From the NCBI RefSeq assembly GCF_950295315.1, contig NW_026647180.1, forward strand, positions 62,001 to 126,000: a DNA stretch of 64,000 nt, read 5' to 3'. A program made the position numbers and the translations under genes. Positions 47,861 through 60,629 of this stretch are shown piece by piece. Each line of letters starts with the position of its first letter. Positions within the stretch are counted from its first letter, which is position 1. This stretch comes from Erinaceus europaeus. Lineage: Eukaryota; Chordata; Mammalia; Eulipotyphla; Erinaceidae. Under the pieces are notes generated by a model that was not told the origin of the DNA, ran no database searches, and saw only the letters and a list, made by a program, of their open reading frames with translations.

Positions 47861-50624
47861 GTATCACTCAGTGTTTATAATAAAGATATATATACATATA
47901 TATACACATATATATTTATATATCTGTCATTTTTAGAATTGTCGAACTATGTATTTGACCTTAATTCAGAATTACCACATTTATAACAGCCTAGTTTTTC
48001 AGAAATAATGGCCATATTGTTGGAGCAGCATTCAATACATATATAAATAATAGAACCTTCCAGTAGCATTTCTAATCGTTTTTCTATCAGCATCCTTATT
48101 GTAATTATCCTAGCCCAGAACTTCCCTTCTTTTTCTAGTGTAAGCTTCAATACATATATGTTTGTTTTCTTTCTCCGGCAATCTTAATTTCCCTGAACCA
48201 TGATGTGTTAGGGAATTTTTGTAGCAGCCCTCTGTTTCTCAGCAGATGGATTCTATGCTTCTGCTGTAATCAGGTCTTCTTTTGGTTTTTGTTTTTATTT
48301 ATTTTTTATTTTTTCAAGTCCTCCTAGTTCATCCCCATTTATTTGCATATTTATTTATTTAGTCAGGTATCACATATGGGGTCATTTCTTCTGCTTGATA
48401 GATTTTTCTCGTATAATTGAAGGGAACTTTTGAAGCACAATACATTTCCTGGAGCAAATAGTACAAACATATGGAGAAGGCTTGGGTTCTCTGGGGTCTG
48501 TAGGCATTAGAGCTGCTGTCTTACAGTCTCTACAACCCATGTTTGAACCTGTCATGAATCAACAAAATCTAGGGGGCTTTGACTTCTGGTCTATTTCCAA
48601 CTCTTCTATTTCTCTTCTCACCTTCTCTGTCTCTGACTCTCACAGGCTCTCACTCACTCTGTCTGCACTCAGTCATATTATACTTATATCCTTATTTTAT
48701 TGACAGGCCCATATATACAAAGTGAGTTGCGACAGCACTGCTGAGCTCTGGCTTTTTTGTTGGTGTTTTCACCTAAGCTACTTGAGCCTCAGCTTTGTAA
48801 GTCTCTCTGACACAAGCCATATTCTGTCGCCTCATATCCAAGGCAGTCTCTCAGACTTTATAATAAAGATATGCATCCATATATATATATATATATATAT
48901 CTGTCATTTTTGGAATTGTCAACCTATGTAATTGATCTTAATCAGAATTAACACATTTATAACAGCTTCCTTTTTCATTAATAATTGTCCACATAGCTGG
49001 AGCAGGATTCAATACAATTATAAATAATAGAACCTTCCAGTAGCATTTCTAATAGTACAGAACTTGCCTCCTTTCTCTAGTGTGAGCTTCAAGATATGAG
49101 TTTCTTTTCATTCTCCTGAAATCTTAATTTCACTGGACTATGAAGTGTCTCAGAATTTTTGAAGCAGCCATCTGTTTCTCAGCAGATGGTTTCTATGTTT
49201 CTGCTGTAATCAGGTCTTCTTGTGGTTTTTGTTTTCATTATTTTTTATTTTTTTCAATTCCTCCTAGATCATCCCCATTTATTTGCACATTTATTTATTT
49301 ATTTAGTCCTATATAACATGAAGGGTCATTTCTTCTGCTTGATAGATATTTCTTATAATTTAAGGGAAGTTTATACTCACAATACATTTCCTGTCGTAAA
49401 TAGTACACACATGTGGTGAAGGATGGGGTTGTCTGGGGTCTGTGGACATGAGACTGCTGCCTTACAATCTCTACAACCCAGGTTTGAACCTGTCATGTAT
49501 GAACACAGTGTGTGAATTTTTTTACTTCTGGTCTATTTCCAACTCTTCTATTTCTCTTCTTGCCTTCTCTGTCTCTGACTCTCACAGGCTCTCACTCACT
49601 CTGTCTGCACTCGTTAATATTTTACTCATATATTATTTTACTGACAGGCCCAGATATACAACGAGAGTCACCAGGGCACTGCTGAACTCTGGCTTGTTTT
49701 GTTGACGATTTCACCTAGGTTACTGGAGCCTCAGCTTTGTAAGTCTCTCTGGCACAAGCCATACTCTGTCTCCTCATAGCCATGCCAGTATACCTCATAG
49801 TTTATAATAAAGAAACACATACATATATGTACATATATATATATATATATATATATCATTTTTAGAATTATTGACCTTTTTATTTGATCTTAATGCAGAA
49901 TTACCACATTTATAACAGCCTCTTTATTCATAAATAATTGGTCACATAGTTGGAGCAGGGTTCAGTACAATTATAAATTATAAACCTTCCCAGAGCATTT
50001 CCAATAGCCTTTCTATCAGTATCCTTATTGTTATTATCACAGCACAGACCTTGCCTCCAACTTCTAGTGTAAGTTTCAATATGTATGTGTTTCTTTTCAT
50101 TCACGTGAATTCTTAATTTGCCTGGACCCTGAATTGTCGGGGAATTTTTGAAGCAGCCCTCTGTTTCTCAGCAGACATTTTCTATATTTCTGCTGTAATC
50201 ACGTCTTCCTGTGGTTTTTGTTTTTATTTTTTATTTTTTTCAAATCCTCCTAGATCATCCCCTTATATTTTCATATTTATTTATATATTTATTCCGATAT
50301 CACATGAGGGGTCATTTGTTCTGCCTGATAGATTTTCTCTTATAATTGAAGGGAACTTTGGACACACAATACATTTCCTTTTGCAGAAACTACACACTAC
50401 TACAACTACTACTGCACTGTTTTTGACAGTGACATCCAATGCACAGTGGATTAGTATTGCATGGCTCTAATAAATGTTCCCTATTTAACCTACAAACTTT
50501 TTAACCTCACAAATATTTATTCTGTTCTTTCTTGGGGGATGAATGGTTTACAGTCAACAGTTACATGTAATAGTGGCTACGGGGTTGATTTTTCCCAATT
50601 TCCCTGTATTTCTGTACATCATTT

Positions 50625-50811
50625 ATAACTTTCTTATTGAGGAGAAGGAAACAGTCATAAATTGAGAGAGCAGGGCCCAAGCAGGGAGAGAGACAGAGAG
50701 ACCGCTGCAGCTCTGATTTCCCACTAGCCCTGCTTTTCCCTAGCTGGGTAAGTGGTGACCAGGGGCTCAAAATGAGGTCCTGGGCGTCCACATAGTTCTC
50801 TGGCATTCTTG
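50625..50811 (-). mobile_element. Fossil SINE in module I, copy 8
   Basis: Full-length I-module fossil with the TTTTGAGCCCCTGG B-box-like sequence on the minus strand. Confidence 0.55.
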
Positions 50812-50930
50812 CTTAGCCAGAAACTGGGCTAGCTTGCTTTCCCTGACCAGCTAGGTTCTCTGTACATAAGTTGCAGGTGAGGCTGGCTACCTTGACACCC
50901 ATGCTCTGAGACTACTACAAGTGAGCTCTG

Positions 50931-50954
50931 AGCACACACAGACACACACAGACA

Positions 50955-50987
<33 letters not shown>
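50931..50987 (+). repeat. (CA)n microsatellite in F tail
   Basis: About 15 CA repeats after two GACA units. Confidence 0.9.
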
Positions 50988-50988
<1 letters not shown>

Positions 50989-51418
50989 AGTGTCAGGTCT
51001 GGTAGTACAGCATATGGTGAAGGCTGGGGCTGTCTGGGATCTGTGGGCATGAGAGCTGCTGCCTTTCAATCTCTACAAGCCAGGTTTGAACCTGTCATTA
51101 ATGAACACAGTGTAGGAGGTTTTTGAATTCTGGTCTCTTTTCAACTCTTCTATTTCACTTCTCGACTTCTCTGTCTCTGACTCTCACAGGCTCTCACTCA
51201 CTCTGTCTGCACTCAGTAATATTTTACTTATATCCTTATTTTATTGACAGGCCCAGATATACAAAGAGAGTAGCCAGAGCACTGCTGAGCTCTTGCTTTT
51301 TTGTTGTGTTTTCACCTAGGCTACTTGAGCCTCAGCTTTGTAAGTCTATTTGACTCAAGCCATATTCTGTCTCCTCATATCCATGGCAGTATCTCTCAGA
51401 CTTTATAATAAAGATATA

Positions 51419-51454
51419 CATCCATATACATATGTAAATGTACATATATGTATA

Positions 51455-51514
<60 letters not shown>
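51419..51514 (+). repeat. Long (TA)n microsatellite in H
   Basis: Imperfect ACATATGTA-type repeats leading into a pure TA run of about 50 bp. Confidence 0.9.
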
Positions 51515-51515
<1 letters not shown>

Positions 51516-52454
51516 GTCATTTTTGGAATTGCCAACCTATGTAATTGATCTTAATCAGAATTAACACATTTATAACAGCTTCTTTTTCATGAATAATTGG
51601 CCACATAGCTGGAGCAGGATTCAATACAATTATAAATAATAGAACCATCCAGTAGCATTTCTAATAGCATTTCTATCAGCAACCTTATTGAAATTATCAT
51701 AGTACAGAACTTGCCTCCTTTCTCTAGTGTAAGCTTCAGTACATATGAGTTTCTTTTCATTCTCCTGAAATCTTAATTTCCCAGGACTCTGAAGTGTCTC
51801 GGAATTTTTCAAGCAGCCCTCTGTTTCTCAGCAGATGGTTTCTATGTTTCTGCTGTAATCAGTTCTTTCTTTGCTTTATTTTTTATTTTTTTTCAAATCC
51901 TCCTCGATCATCCCCATTATTTGCATATTTATTGATTGATTTAGTCCTATATTCCATGAGAGGTCATTTCTTCTGCTTGGTAAATTTTTCTCTTATACTT
52001 GAAGGGAAGTTTACACTGACAATACATTTCCTGTCATAAATACTATACACATATTGTTAAGGCTGGGGTTGTCTGGGGTCTGTGGACAAGTGACTGCTGC
52101 CTTACAATCTCTACAACCCAGGATTAAAACTGTCATGTATGAATACAGTGTGGGAGGTTTTTGACTTCTAGTCTCTTTCCAACTCTTCTATTTCTCTTCT
52201 TGCCTTCTATGTCTCTGACTATCACAAGCTCTCCCTCACTCAGTCTGCACACATTAATATTTTACTTATATATTATTTTACAGCCAGGCCCAGATATACA
52301 AAGAGAGTCACCAGGGCACTGCTGAGCTCTGGCTTGTTTTGTTGGCGATTTCACCTAGTTTTCTGGAGCCTCAGGTTTGTAAGTCTCTCTGACACTGGCC
52401 ATACTCTGTCTCCTCATAGTCATGCCAGTATACCTCATAGTTTATAATAAATAA

Positions 52455-52467
52455 ACACATACATATA

Positions 52468-52515
<48 letters not shown>
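52455..52515 (+). repeat. (TA)n microsatellite at an H-to-A join
   Basis: The TA tract of H ends at about 52514. A few bases of H follow before the GT tract of module A, so the exchange that fused H to A lies next to the tract. Confidence 0.85.
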
Positions 52516-52517
<2 letters not shown>

Positions 52518-53050
52518 TCATTATATATATCATGCCTGTGCCTCAATGGATGTGTGTGTGTGACTGTGACAGTGTGTGTTTGTGTGTGTTTGTGTGTGTG
52601 TGAGTGTGTGAGGGAGGGAGAGAGTGAAAGAACAACAGAATCACTGTGGCACAGGTGATTTTGTGCAAAACACAAGGCACATTCTGATTAACAGCTCAAT
52701 AATGACACCATTGTAGCTCTCCTGGGCCTTGGTCGCTTTTCTTTTTTTCAGATCTAAAGACACTGAAGAGGGAGAGGATTTTGCCATGAGGTTTTTACTG
52801 GGAACTAGCAGCTACCCTGTGTGTGTTGACTGACTAGGAGACTTGTGGTGCCTGTCCATGTGGAGAGTCTCATGGATGAGTTCTTTCTCGAGCCTTTTTC
52901 GCTCAGTCCCCTTGAAGCTGCATATAGCTAATGATTTGGAGATTTTACTCCTTTGGACAATTCTTTTCCTGATGCACAGTTTCTCTCCAGGTTTTAGCAA
53001 TCAATTGTTTGAATGCCATATCAAATCCATTGTATAAAATGACTACATCA

Positions 53051-53095
53051 TTCTCCCTCTCTCTCTCTCTCTCCATATATATATATATATATATG
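53051..53095 (+). repeat. (TC)n(AT)n microsatellite in B
   Basis: Short TC tract followed by about 10 AT repeats. Confidence 0.9.
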
Positions 53096-54863
53096 TAACA
53101 TGTAGAGGTCTGAAAATATTTTTTGCTAGAGACCTGAACAGCTCTGGATTAGGTTAGTAATTCGGATACACCTGGCCTTTCTGAGCCACAGTCATGAGAG
53201 ACATCTCACAGAGCCATTTGTATACCTCTTATCACTCTACACATCTCTCTCAGCTCAAACTACCACTGCCAAATCATCTACTTCCCTCTTCCTCTTGTTG
53301 TCCACCAAGTCCTATCCCAAAACTCTAAATCAATGAAGAAATAGACATAGTGTAGTTCCCTGCACACAGGACAGTCTGAGGCTGGAACAGGGAGATGCAA
53401 TACGCCAGCCTGCATCTTGGCTGGAGCATCACTAAGACTACTTCCAAATTGGTGACTGGAGGTCAGTTTTGGAGAGTGGGCTGCAGGTCAAGTGTTGCTT
53501 CTCAGAGTGGGCTAAGACGTACATGTTTGAAGTGTAACACTTCCTCACAAACATAAAATAACAATGCCACTTGTAAGAAGTATGCATGGGCATGGAGGGT
53601 TTGTCTTCAGTGCTCTGGCACTGATCAATACAGGGCCAGAATTTCAGTCCTTTTTTATCACTGTCATTCTGTCTCTCTGACTGTCTTTACATGCCTACTT
53701 CACTGGGCCCTTATTGGTAGTCATGCATCGTGATCTCGGACTTCCTGGTGTTGAAATTTTCCTTTCTTTGCCCTTTGGATTATTTAGTCTCCTGCATATG
53801 GCGTAGTACATTGGGGAACTGAGGAGACAGCGATCCTGCTGCAGGTAACAGGCATATGTCCATCTCCAGCTGCAGCTGTCCAGGCCCTCTGTACTTGACT
53901 CCCATTCTCCAGGGCCCTGAGGCTGACACTCAGCCTACATGCAGCCCTCCTCAATTTCCAGCACCACACTTGTCCTTATTCCATGAGAGCCTAGATAAAG
54001 AGAAGTGAAACTCTATCCACCTGTCACACACATTGTGCTTTCCCTCTATGTAAAGGAGCTGTGGTACTGATGGCCGCACCAGTGTCCAGATTTTCCACAC
54101 AAAACGGAAGCTTCCAGGGTTCTGACAGAGGGTGTTTTGATGGGTGTGAAATGTCTTTTCCAAGGGCCTCATGGGGTTGCATATCCTTTTAAAACCTGAA
54201 GTTCTTTCTTGTATCTAGGGAATATTCTCACCTCTGGCCAGAAGGCCCTCCCAACTAGGAGCACAGCTATCCTGGGGTCAGGAGGTCTGCCAGCCTCCTA
54301 GCTCCTGGAGGGATACCTGAGGATGTCCTCAGGGATCAAGTGGTAACAGCTGTTTCCAATTGCCTTTATTAGCAACAGCCAGGCCCTCAGGTGAGGTGCG
54401 GGGCTGTGATCTCCACTGGAAGCTCTGAATTCAGCCAATGGAGGCATCCATCTTTCTTTTGTCTGTCCATAGCAAGGGCCCGGGGAGTTTGTGCTTCCTG
54501 CAAGCAGAGCGACTTTGTATGGGACACTGATGCATGCCTACTTCTGGGAATCTCTCTGAGTGTGATGTGTGGACACCAGGACACCATGATCAGTGATGTG
54601 TGGCCACAGGAGCAATTGTCTTAGCTGGAGCCAAAGGGTAGGTGTAAGGGATCGGGTTCATCCATTATTTTTTGGTCAAACACAGTTCCCATCTATGTTG
54701 AGACACAGCTCTTTCTGGATTCTTTCTGGCCTTGTAATCTGCTGTCCACTGAGAAGTGGATTGGGAGCCTGGAGGCTGAGTATGCAGCCAAACGTGACTG
54801 GACAGGGTCCTGCCCCTGAATTCTGAGGGGTGCCCCAGCTTCCCTCATTGGCAGTGTTTGGAT

Positions 54864-55019
54864 GATAGTGAGGCTTGAGATTGAATCGTGAACTCAGGAG
54901 AGTGAGACATGAGAGTCCCTTTGCATATGCATTCTTGCTTAGATAGTGAGGCTTGAGATTGAATCGTGAACTCAGGAGAGTGAGACATGAGAGTCCCTTT
55001 GCATATGCATTCTTGCTTA
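54864..55019 (+). repeat. Perfect 78 bp tandem duplication in F
   Basis: 54864-54941 and 54942-55019 are identical by eye, each running from 'gatagtgaggcttgag' to 'gcattcttgctta'. No other F copy has it, so it is private and recent. Confidence 0.9.
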
Positions 55020-55629
55020 GCCAGAATCTGGACTAGCTGGCTTTCCCTAACCAGCTAGGTTCTCTATACATAAGTTGCAGGTGAGGCTGGCTACCTTGCC
55101 ACCCATGCTCTGAGACTACTATAGGTGAGTTCTGAGCACACACAGACACACACTGACAGACAGAGAGATAGACAGACACACACACACACACAAACATTTA
55201 TATCAGGTCTGGTAGTACAGCATATGGTGAAAGCTGGGGCTGTCTGGGGTCTGTGGGCATGAGAGCTGCTACCTTACAATCTGTATAAGCCAGTTTTGAA
55301 CCTGTCATCAATGAACACAGAGTAGGAGGATTTTGAATTCTGGTCTCTTTCCAACTCATCTATTTCTCGTCTTGCCTTATCTGTCTCTAACTCTCACATG
55401 CTCTCACACTGTCTTCAATCATTAATATTTTACTTATATACTTAATTTACTGACAGGCCCAGATATACAAAGACAGTTACCAGAGAACTGCTGAGCTCTG
55501 GCTTGTCGTGTTGGCGATTTCATCTAGGCTATTGGAGCCTCAGTTTGTAAGTTTTTCTGACACAAGCCATAATCTGTCTCCTCATTTCCATGCCATTATC
55601 ACTCATAGTTTACAATAAAGTGATTTTTT

Positions 55630-56030
55630 TTGCAAAACACTTGGTACATTCTGATTTACAGATCAATATTGACACCATTGTAGCTCTTTTTGGCCCTTGG
55701 TCACTTTTCTTCTTTTCAGATGTAAAAACACTGAAGAGGGAGAGGTTTTTGCCCTGAGTATTGCATTGGCAACTACAAGACGCACTGTGTCTGTTGCCAG
55801 ACTAGGAAACTTGTGGTGCCTGTGCAAGTATAGAGTCTCCTTGATGAGTTCCTTCTCGAGAGTTTTTCACTCTGTCCCGTTGGAGCTGCATATAGCTAAT
55901 GATTTTGAGATTTTACTCCTTTGGACAATTCTTTTCCTGATGCACAGTTTCTCTCCAGGTTTTAGCAATCAGTTTTCTATATGTCATATCGAATCTATTG
56001 TAGAAAATGACTACATCAGTGTCTCTCTCC

Positions 56031-56091
<61 letters not shown>

Positions 56092-57053
56092 CATGTAGAG
56101 ATCTGAAAATATTTTTAGCTAGAGACATGCACAGTTCTGGATTAGGGTAGTAATGCAGATACACCGCTCCCTTCTGAGCCATAGTCATGAGAGACATCTC
56201 ACAGAGCCATTCCTATACCAATTATCACTCTACAAATCTCTCTCAGCACAAACTACCGCTGCCAAATCATCTACTTCCCTCTTGCTCTTTTTGTCCACCG
56301 AGTCCTATCCCAAAACTGTAAATCAAAGAAGAAATAGACATCGTGTAGTTCCCAGCACACAGGAAGGCTGAGGCTGGATCAGGGAGATGAAATATGCCAG
56401 CCTGCATTTGGCTGGAGCATCACTAAAACTACTTCCAATTTGGAGAGGCATGGGCAGTTTTGGAGAGTGGGCTGCAGGCCAAGTGTTGCTTCTCAGAATG
56501 GGCTAAGACCTAGGTGTTCTAAGTGTAACCTTTCCTCACAAAGATAAAATAACAATGCCACTTGTAAGAAGTATGCATGGGCATGGAAGATTTGTCTTCA
56601 GTGCTCTTGCATTGATCAACACAGGGACAGAATTTCAGTCCATTTCTGTCACTGTCATTGTGTCTCTCTGACTGTCTCTACGTGCCTTCTTCACTGGGCC
56701 CTTACTGGAAGTCAGTGCATGCATCCTGAACTCGGTATTCCTGGTGTTGAAATTTTCCTTTCTTTGCACTTTGGATTATTTAATCTTGTGCATATGGCGT
56801 AGTACAGTGGGGAACTGTGGAGGCAGCGATCCTACTGCAGGTAACAGGCATGTGTCCATCACCAGCTGCAGCAGTCCAGGTCCTCTGTGCTTGACTCCCA
56901 TTCTCCAGGGCCCTGAGGCTGACACTCAGCCTAAATGCAGCCCTGCTCACCTTCCTGCACAGCATCCTAGTCCTTATTCCATGAGAGCCCAGGTCAAGAG
57001 AAGTGAAACTCTATCCCCATGGCACACACATTGTGCTTTCCCTCTATTGGGCC
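55630..57053 (+). repeat. Array run 20: B-C-D start
   Basis: B 55630-56200 and C to 56985. Only the first 65 bp of D remain before 'ctctattgggcc' joins 'tggggcttgcactgggaac' of the next B at 57053. Confidence 0.8.
56021..56088 (+). repeat. (TC)n(TA)n microsatellite in B
   Basis: Short TC run, CATACATACA, then a pure TA run of about 46 bp. Confidence 0.95.
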
Positions 57054-59285
57054 TGGGGCTTGCACTGGGAACTAGCAGCTGCCCTGTGTTTGTTGCCAGA
57101 CTAGGAAACTTGTGGTGCCTGTCCATGTCGAGAGTCTCCTGGATGAGTTCCTTCTCGAGCCTTTTTCTATCTGTCCCGTTGGAGCTGCATATAGCTAATG
57201 ATTTGGAGATTTTACTCCTTTGGACAATTCTTTTCCTAATGCACAGTTTCTCTTCAGGTTTTAGCAATCAATTGTCTGAATGTCATATTGAATCTATTGT
57301 AGAAAAAGACTACAATGACTATATCAGTGTCCCTCTCTCTCTCTATCTTTCTCTCTCTATATATATATGTAACTTGTAGAGGTCTGAAAATATTTTTAGC
57401 TAGAGACCTGCACAGCTCTGGATTATGGTAGTAAAGTGGATACACCTTACCCTTCTGAGCCACAGTCTTGAGAGACATCTCACAGAGCCATATCATTTAT
57501 CACTCTATAAAACTCTCTCAGCACAAACTACCACTGCCAAATCATCTACTTCCCTCTTGCTCATTTGGTCCACCGAGTCCTATCCCAAAACTGGAAATCA
57601 AAGAATAAATAGACATAGTGCAGTTCCCTGCACACAGGACAGGCTGAGGCTGGACCTTTTTTCTCTGTCATTCTGTCTCTCTGACTGTCTCTATGGGCCT
57701 TCTTCCCTGGGCCCTTAATGGAAGTCAGTGCATGCATCATGAACTCAGTCATCCTGGTGTTGAAATTTTCCTTTCTTTGCCCTTTAGATTATTTAGTCTC
57801 CTGCACGTGGTGTAGTACAGAGGGGAACTGAGGAGACAGCATTGCTGCCGCAGTTTCCACGCATATGTCCATCTGCAGCTGCAGCTGTCCAGGCCCTCTG
57901 TGCTTGACTCCATTCTCCAGGGCCCTGAGGCTGACACTCAGCCTAAATGCAGCACTCCTCACCTTCCTGCATGGCGTCCTTGTCCTTATTCCTTAAGAGC
58001 CCAGGTGAAGAGAAGTGAAACTCTATCCCCCTGGCACAAACTTTGTGCTTTCCCTCTATTAAGCTGAATGTAAAGGATCTGTGGTACTGATGGCCACACC
58101 GATGTCCAGATTTTCCATGCAAAACGTAAGCTTCCAGGGTTCTGAATAGGGGATTTTGATGGCTGTGAAATGTCTTTTCCAAGTGCCTCATGGGGTTTTC
58201 AAATCCTTTTGAAACCTGAAGTTCTTTCTTGTATCTAGGGAATATTCTCACCTCTGGCCAGAAGGGCCATCCAACTAGGAGCACAGCTATCCCGGGGTCA
58301 GGAGGTCTGCCAACCTGCTAGTTCCTGGAGGGATTCCTGAGTATGTCCTCAGGGCCCAAGTGGTAACATGTGTTTCCAATTGCCTTTATTAGCAGCATCC
58401 AGGCCCTCAGGTGAGGTTCGGGGCTGTGATCTCCACTGGAAGCACCGAATTCAGGCATTGGAGGCATCTGTCTTTCTTTTGTCTGTCCATAGCAAGGGCC
58501 CGGGTAGTTTGTGCTTCCTGCAAGCAGAGCGACTTTGTATGGTACACTCAGGCATGCCTACTTCTTGGAATCTCTCTGAGTGTGATGTGTAGACACCAGG
58601 AGACCATGATCAGGGATATGAGGCCACAGGAGCAATTTCCTTAGCCTGACCCAAAGGGTAGGTGTAAGAGACCGGGTCCATCCACTATTGTTTGGTCAAA
58701 CACAGTTCCCATCTATGTTGAAACAGAGATCTGTCTGGGTACTTTCTGTGCTTGTAATCTGCTGCCCTGAGCAGTGGACTGAGAGCCTGGAGGCTAAGTA
58801 TGCAGCCATACGTGACTGGACAGGCCCATGCCCCTGAATTCTGAAGGGTTCCCCAGCTTCCCCCGTTGGCAGTTTTTGGATGATAGATAGTGAGGCATGG
58901 GATTGAATAGGGAAATCAGGAGATTTAGACATAAGACTCCCTTTGCATTTGCATTCTTGCTTAGCCAGAATCTGGGCTAGCTGGCTTGCCCTGACCAGCT
59001 AGGTTCTTCTGTACATAAGTTGCAGGTGAGGCTGGCTACCTTGCCCCCCATGCTCTGAGACTACTACAGGTGAGCTCTAAGCACAAACAGACACACACTG
59101 TCAGACAGATAGACAGACAGACACACACACACACACACACACATTACTGTCAGTCCTGGTAGTACAGCATATGGTGAAGGCTGGGGCTGTCTGGGGTCTG
59201 TGGGCATGAGAGCTGCTGCCTTACAATCTCTACAAGCCAGGGTTGATCCTGTCATCAATGAACACAGTTTAGGAGGTTTTTGTAT
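57053..59285 (+). repeat. Array run 21: B-C(deleted)-D-E-F-G head
   Basis: B 57053-57460. C has an internal deletion at about 57655, where 'ggctggacc' joins 'ttttttctctgtcattctg'. D runs 58000-58492, E 58493-58665, F to 59170 and G head to 59285. Confidence 0.75.
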
Positions 59286-59433
59286 TCTGAGACACTGAAG
59301 AGAGAGAGGTTTTTGCCCTGAGGTTTGCATAGGGAACTAGCAGCTGCCCTGTGTGTGTTTTAGCAATCAATTGTCTCAATGTCATATCGAATCCATTGTA
59401 GAAAATGACTACATCAGTCTCTCTCTCTATCTA

Positions 59434-59510
<77 letters not shown>

Positions 59511-60222
59511 CTTGTAGAGGTCTGAAAATATTTTTTAGCTAGAGACTGCACATCTCTGGATTAGGGTAGTAAAATGGATATACCTAGCCCTTCTGAGCCA
59601 CAGTCATGAGAGACATCTCACAGAGCCATATCGGTTATTACTCTACAAATCTCTCTCAGCACAAACTACCGCTGCCAAATCATCTACTTCCCTCTTGCTC
59701 ATTTTGTCCACCGAGTCCTATTCCAAAACTGTAAAAAAGAAGAAATAGACATAGTGCAGTTACCTGCACAGAGGACAGGCTGAGGCTGGACAAGGGAGAT
59801 GAAATACGCTAGCCTGCAACTTTTCTGGAGCATCACTAAGACTACTTCCAATTTGGAGAGGTGAGGGCAGATTTGGATAGTGTGCTACAGGCCAAGTGTT
59901 GTTTCTCAGAGTGGCCAAGACCTAGATGTTCTAAGTGTAACCTTTCTTCACAAACATAAAATAGCAATACCACTTGTCAGAAGTATGCATGGGCATGGAG
60001 GGTTTGTCTTCAGTGCTCTGGAACTGATCAACACAGGGCCAGAATTTGTATTTTTCAGTCACTGTCATTCTGTCTCTCTGACTGTCTCTACGTGCCTTCT
60101 TCCCTGGACCCTACATGGAAGTCAGTGCCTGCATCGTGAACTCGGTCTTCCTGGTGTTGAAATTTTCCTTTTTTTCCCTTTGGATTACTTAGTCTCCAGC
60201 TTATGGCGTAGTACAGAGGCCC
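59285..60222 (+). repeat. Array run 22: deleted B-C
   Basis: B has lost about 190 bp ('ccctgtgtgtgt' joins 'tttagcaatcaattg' at about 59358). C runs from 59600 to about 60220, where 'gtagtacagagg' joins 'ccctgaggctt' of another B. Confidence 0.75.
59417..59509 (+). repeat. (TC)n(TA)n microsatellite in B
   Basis: TC with CTATCTATCTAT interruptions, then about 19 TA repeats. Confidence 0.95.
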
Positions 60223-60552
60223 TGAGGCTTTTACAAGTAACTAGCAGTTGCCCTGTGTGTGTTGCCAGACTAGGAAACTTGTGGTGCCTGTCCATGTGGA
60301 GAGTCTCCTGCATGAGTTCCTTCTGGAGCCTTTTGAGCTAGGTCCCATTGGAGCTGCATATAGCTAATAATTTGGAGATTTTACTCCTTAGGACAATTCT
60401 TTTCCTGATGCACAGTTTCTCTCCAGGTTTTAGCAATAAATTTTCTGAATGTCATATCCCATCCATTGTAGAAAATGACTACATAAGTGTCTTGGTGTCT
60501 CTGTTTCTGTCTCTTTCTCTGTCTCTCTCTCTATATATATAAATAAATATAA

Positions 60553-60629
<77 letters not shown>

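Larger units (their letters stand above)
47300..52530 (+). repeat. Array run 18: H-G-rich sub-array
   Basis: Order: F tail 47300, G 47490, H 47885, G 48480, H 48875, G 49415, H 49815, I 50390, F tail 50815, G 51000, H 51415, G 52050, H start 52450-52530. Modules A to E are absent for 5.2 kb. The H-G dimer repeats with a period of roughly 1.0 kb. Confidence 0.8.
52530..55630 (+). repeat. Array run 19: A remnant-B-C-D-E-F(dup)-G
   Basis: Only the (GT)n(GA)n end of A remains (52530-52640), without CCAAT or TATA-like boxes. B runs 52655-53200, C to 53985, D to 54472, E 54473-54640 (frameshifted near its end), F to 55215 with a 78 bp tandem duplication, and G to 55630. Confidence 0.8.
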
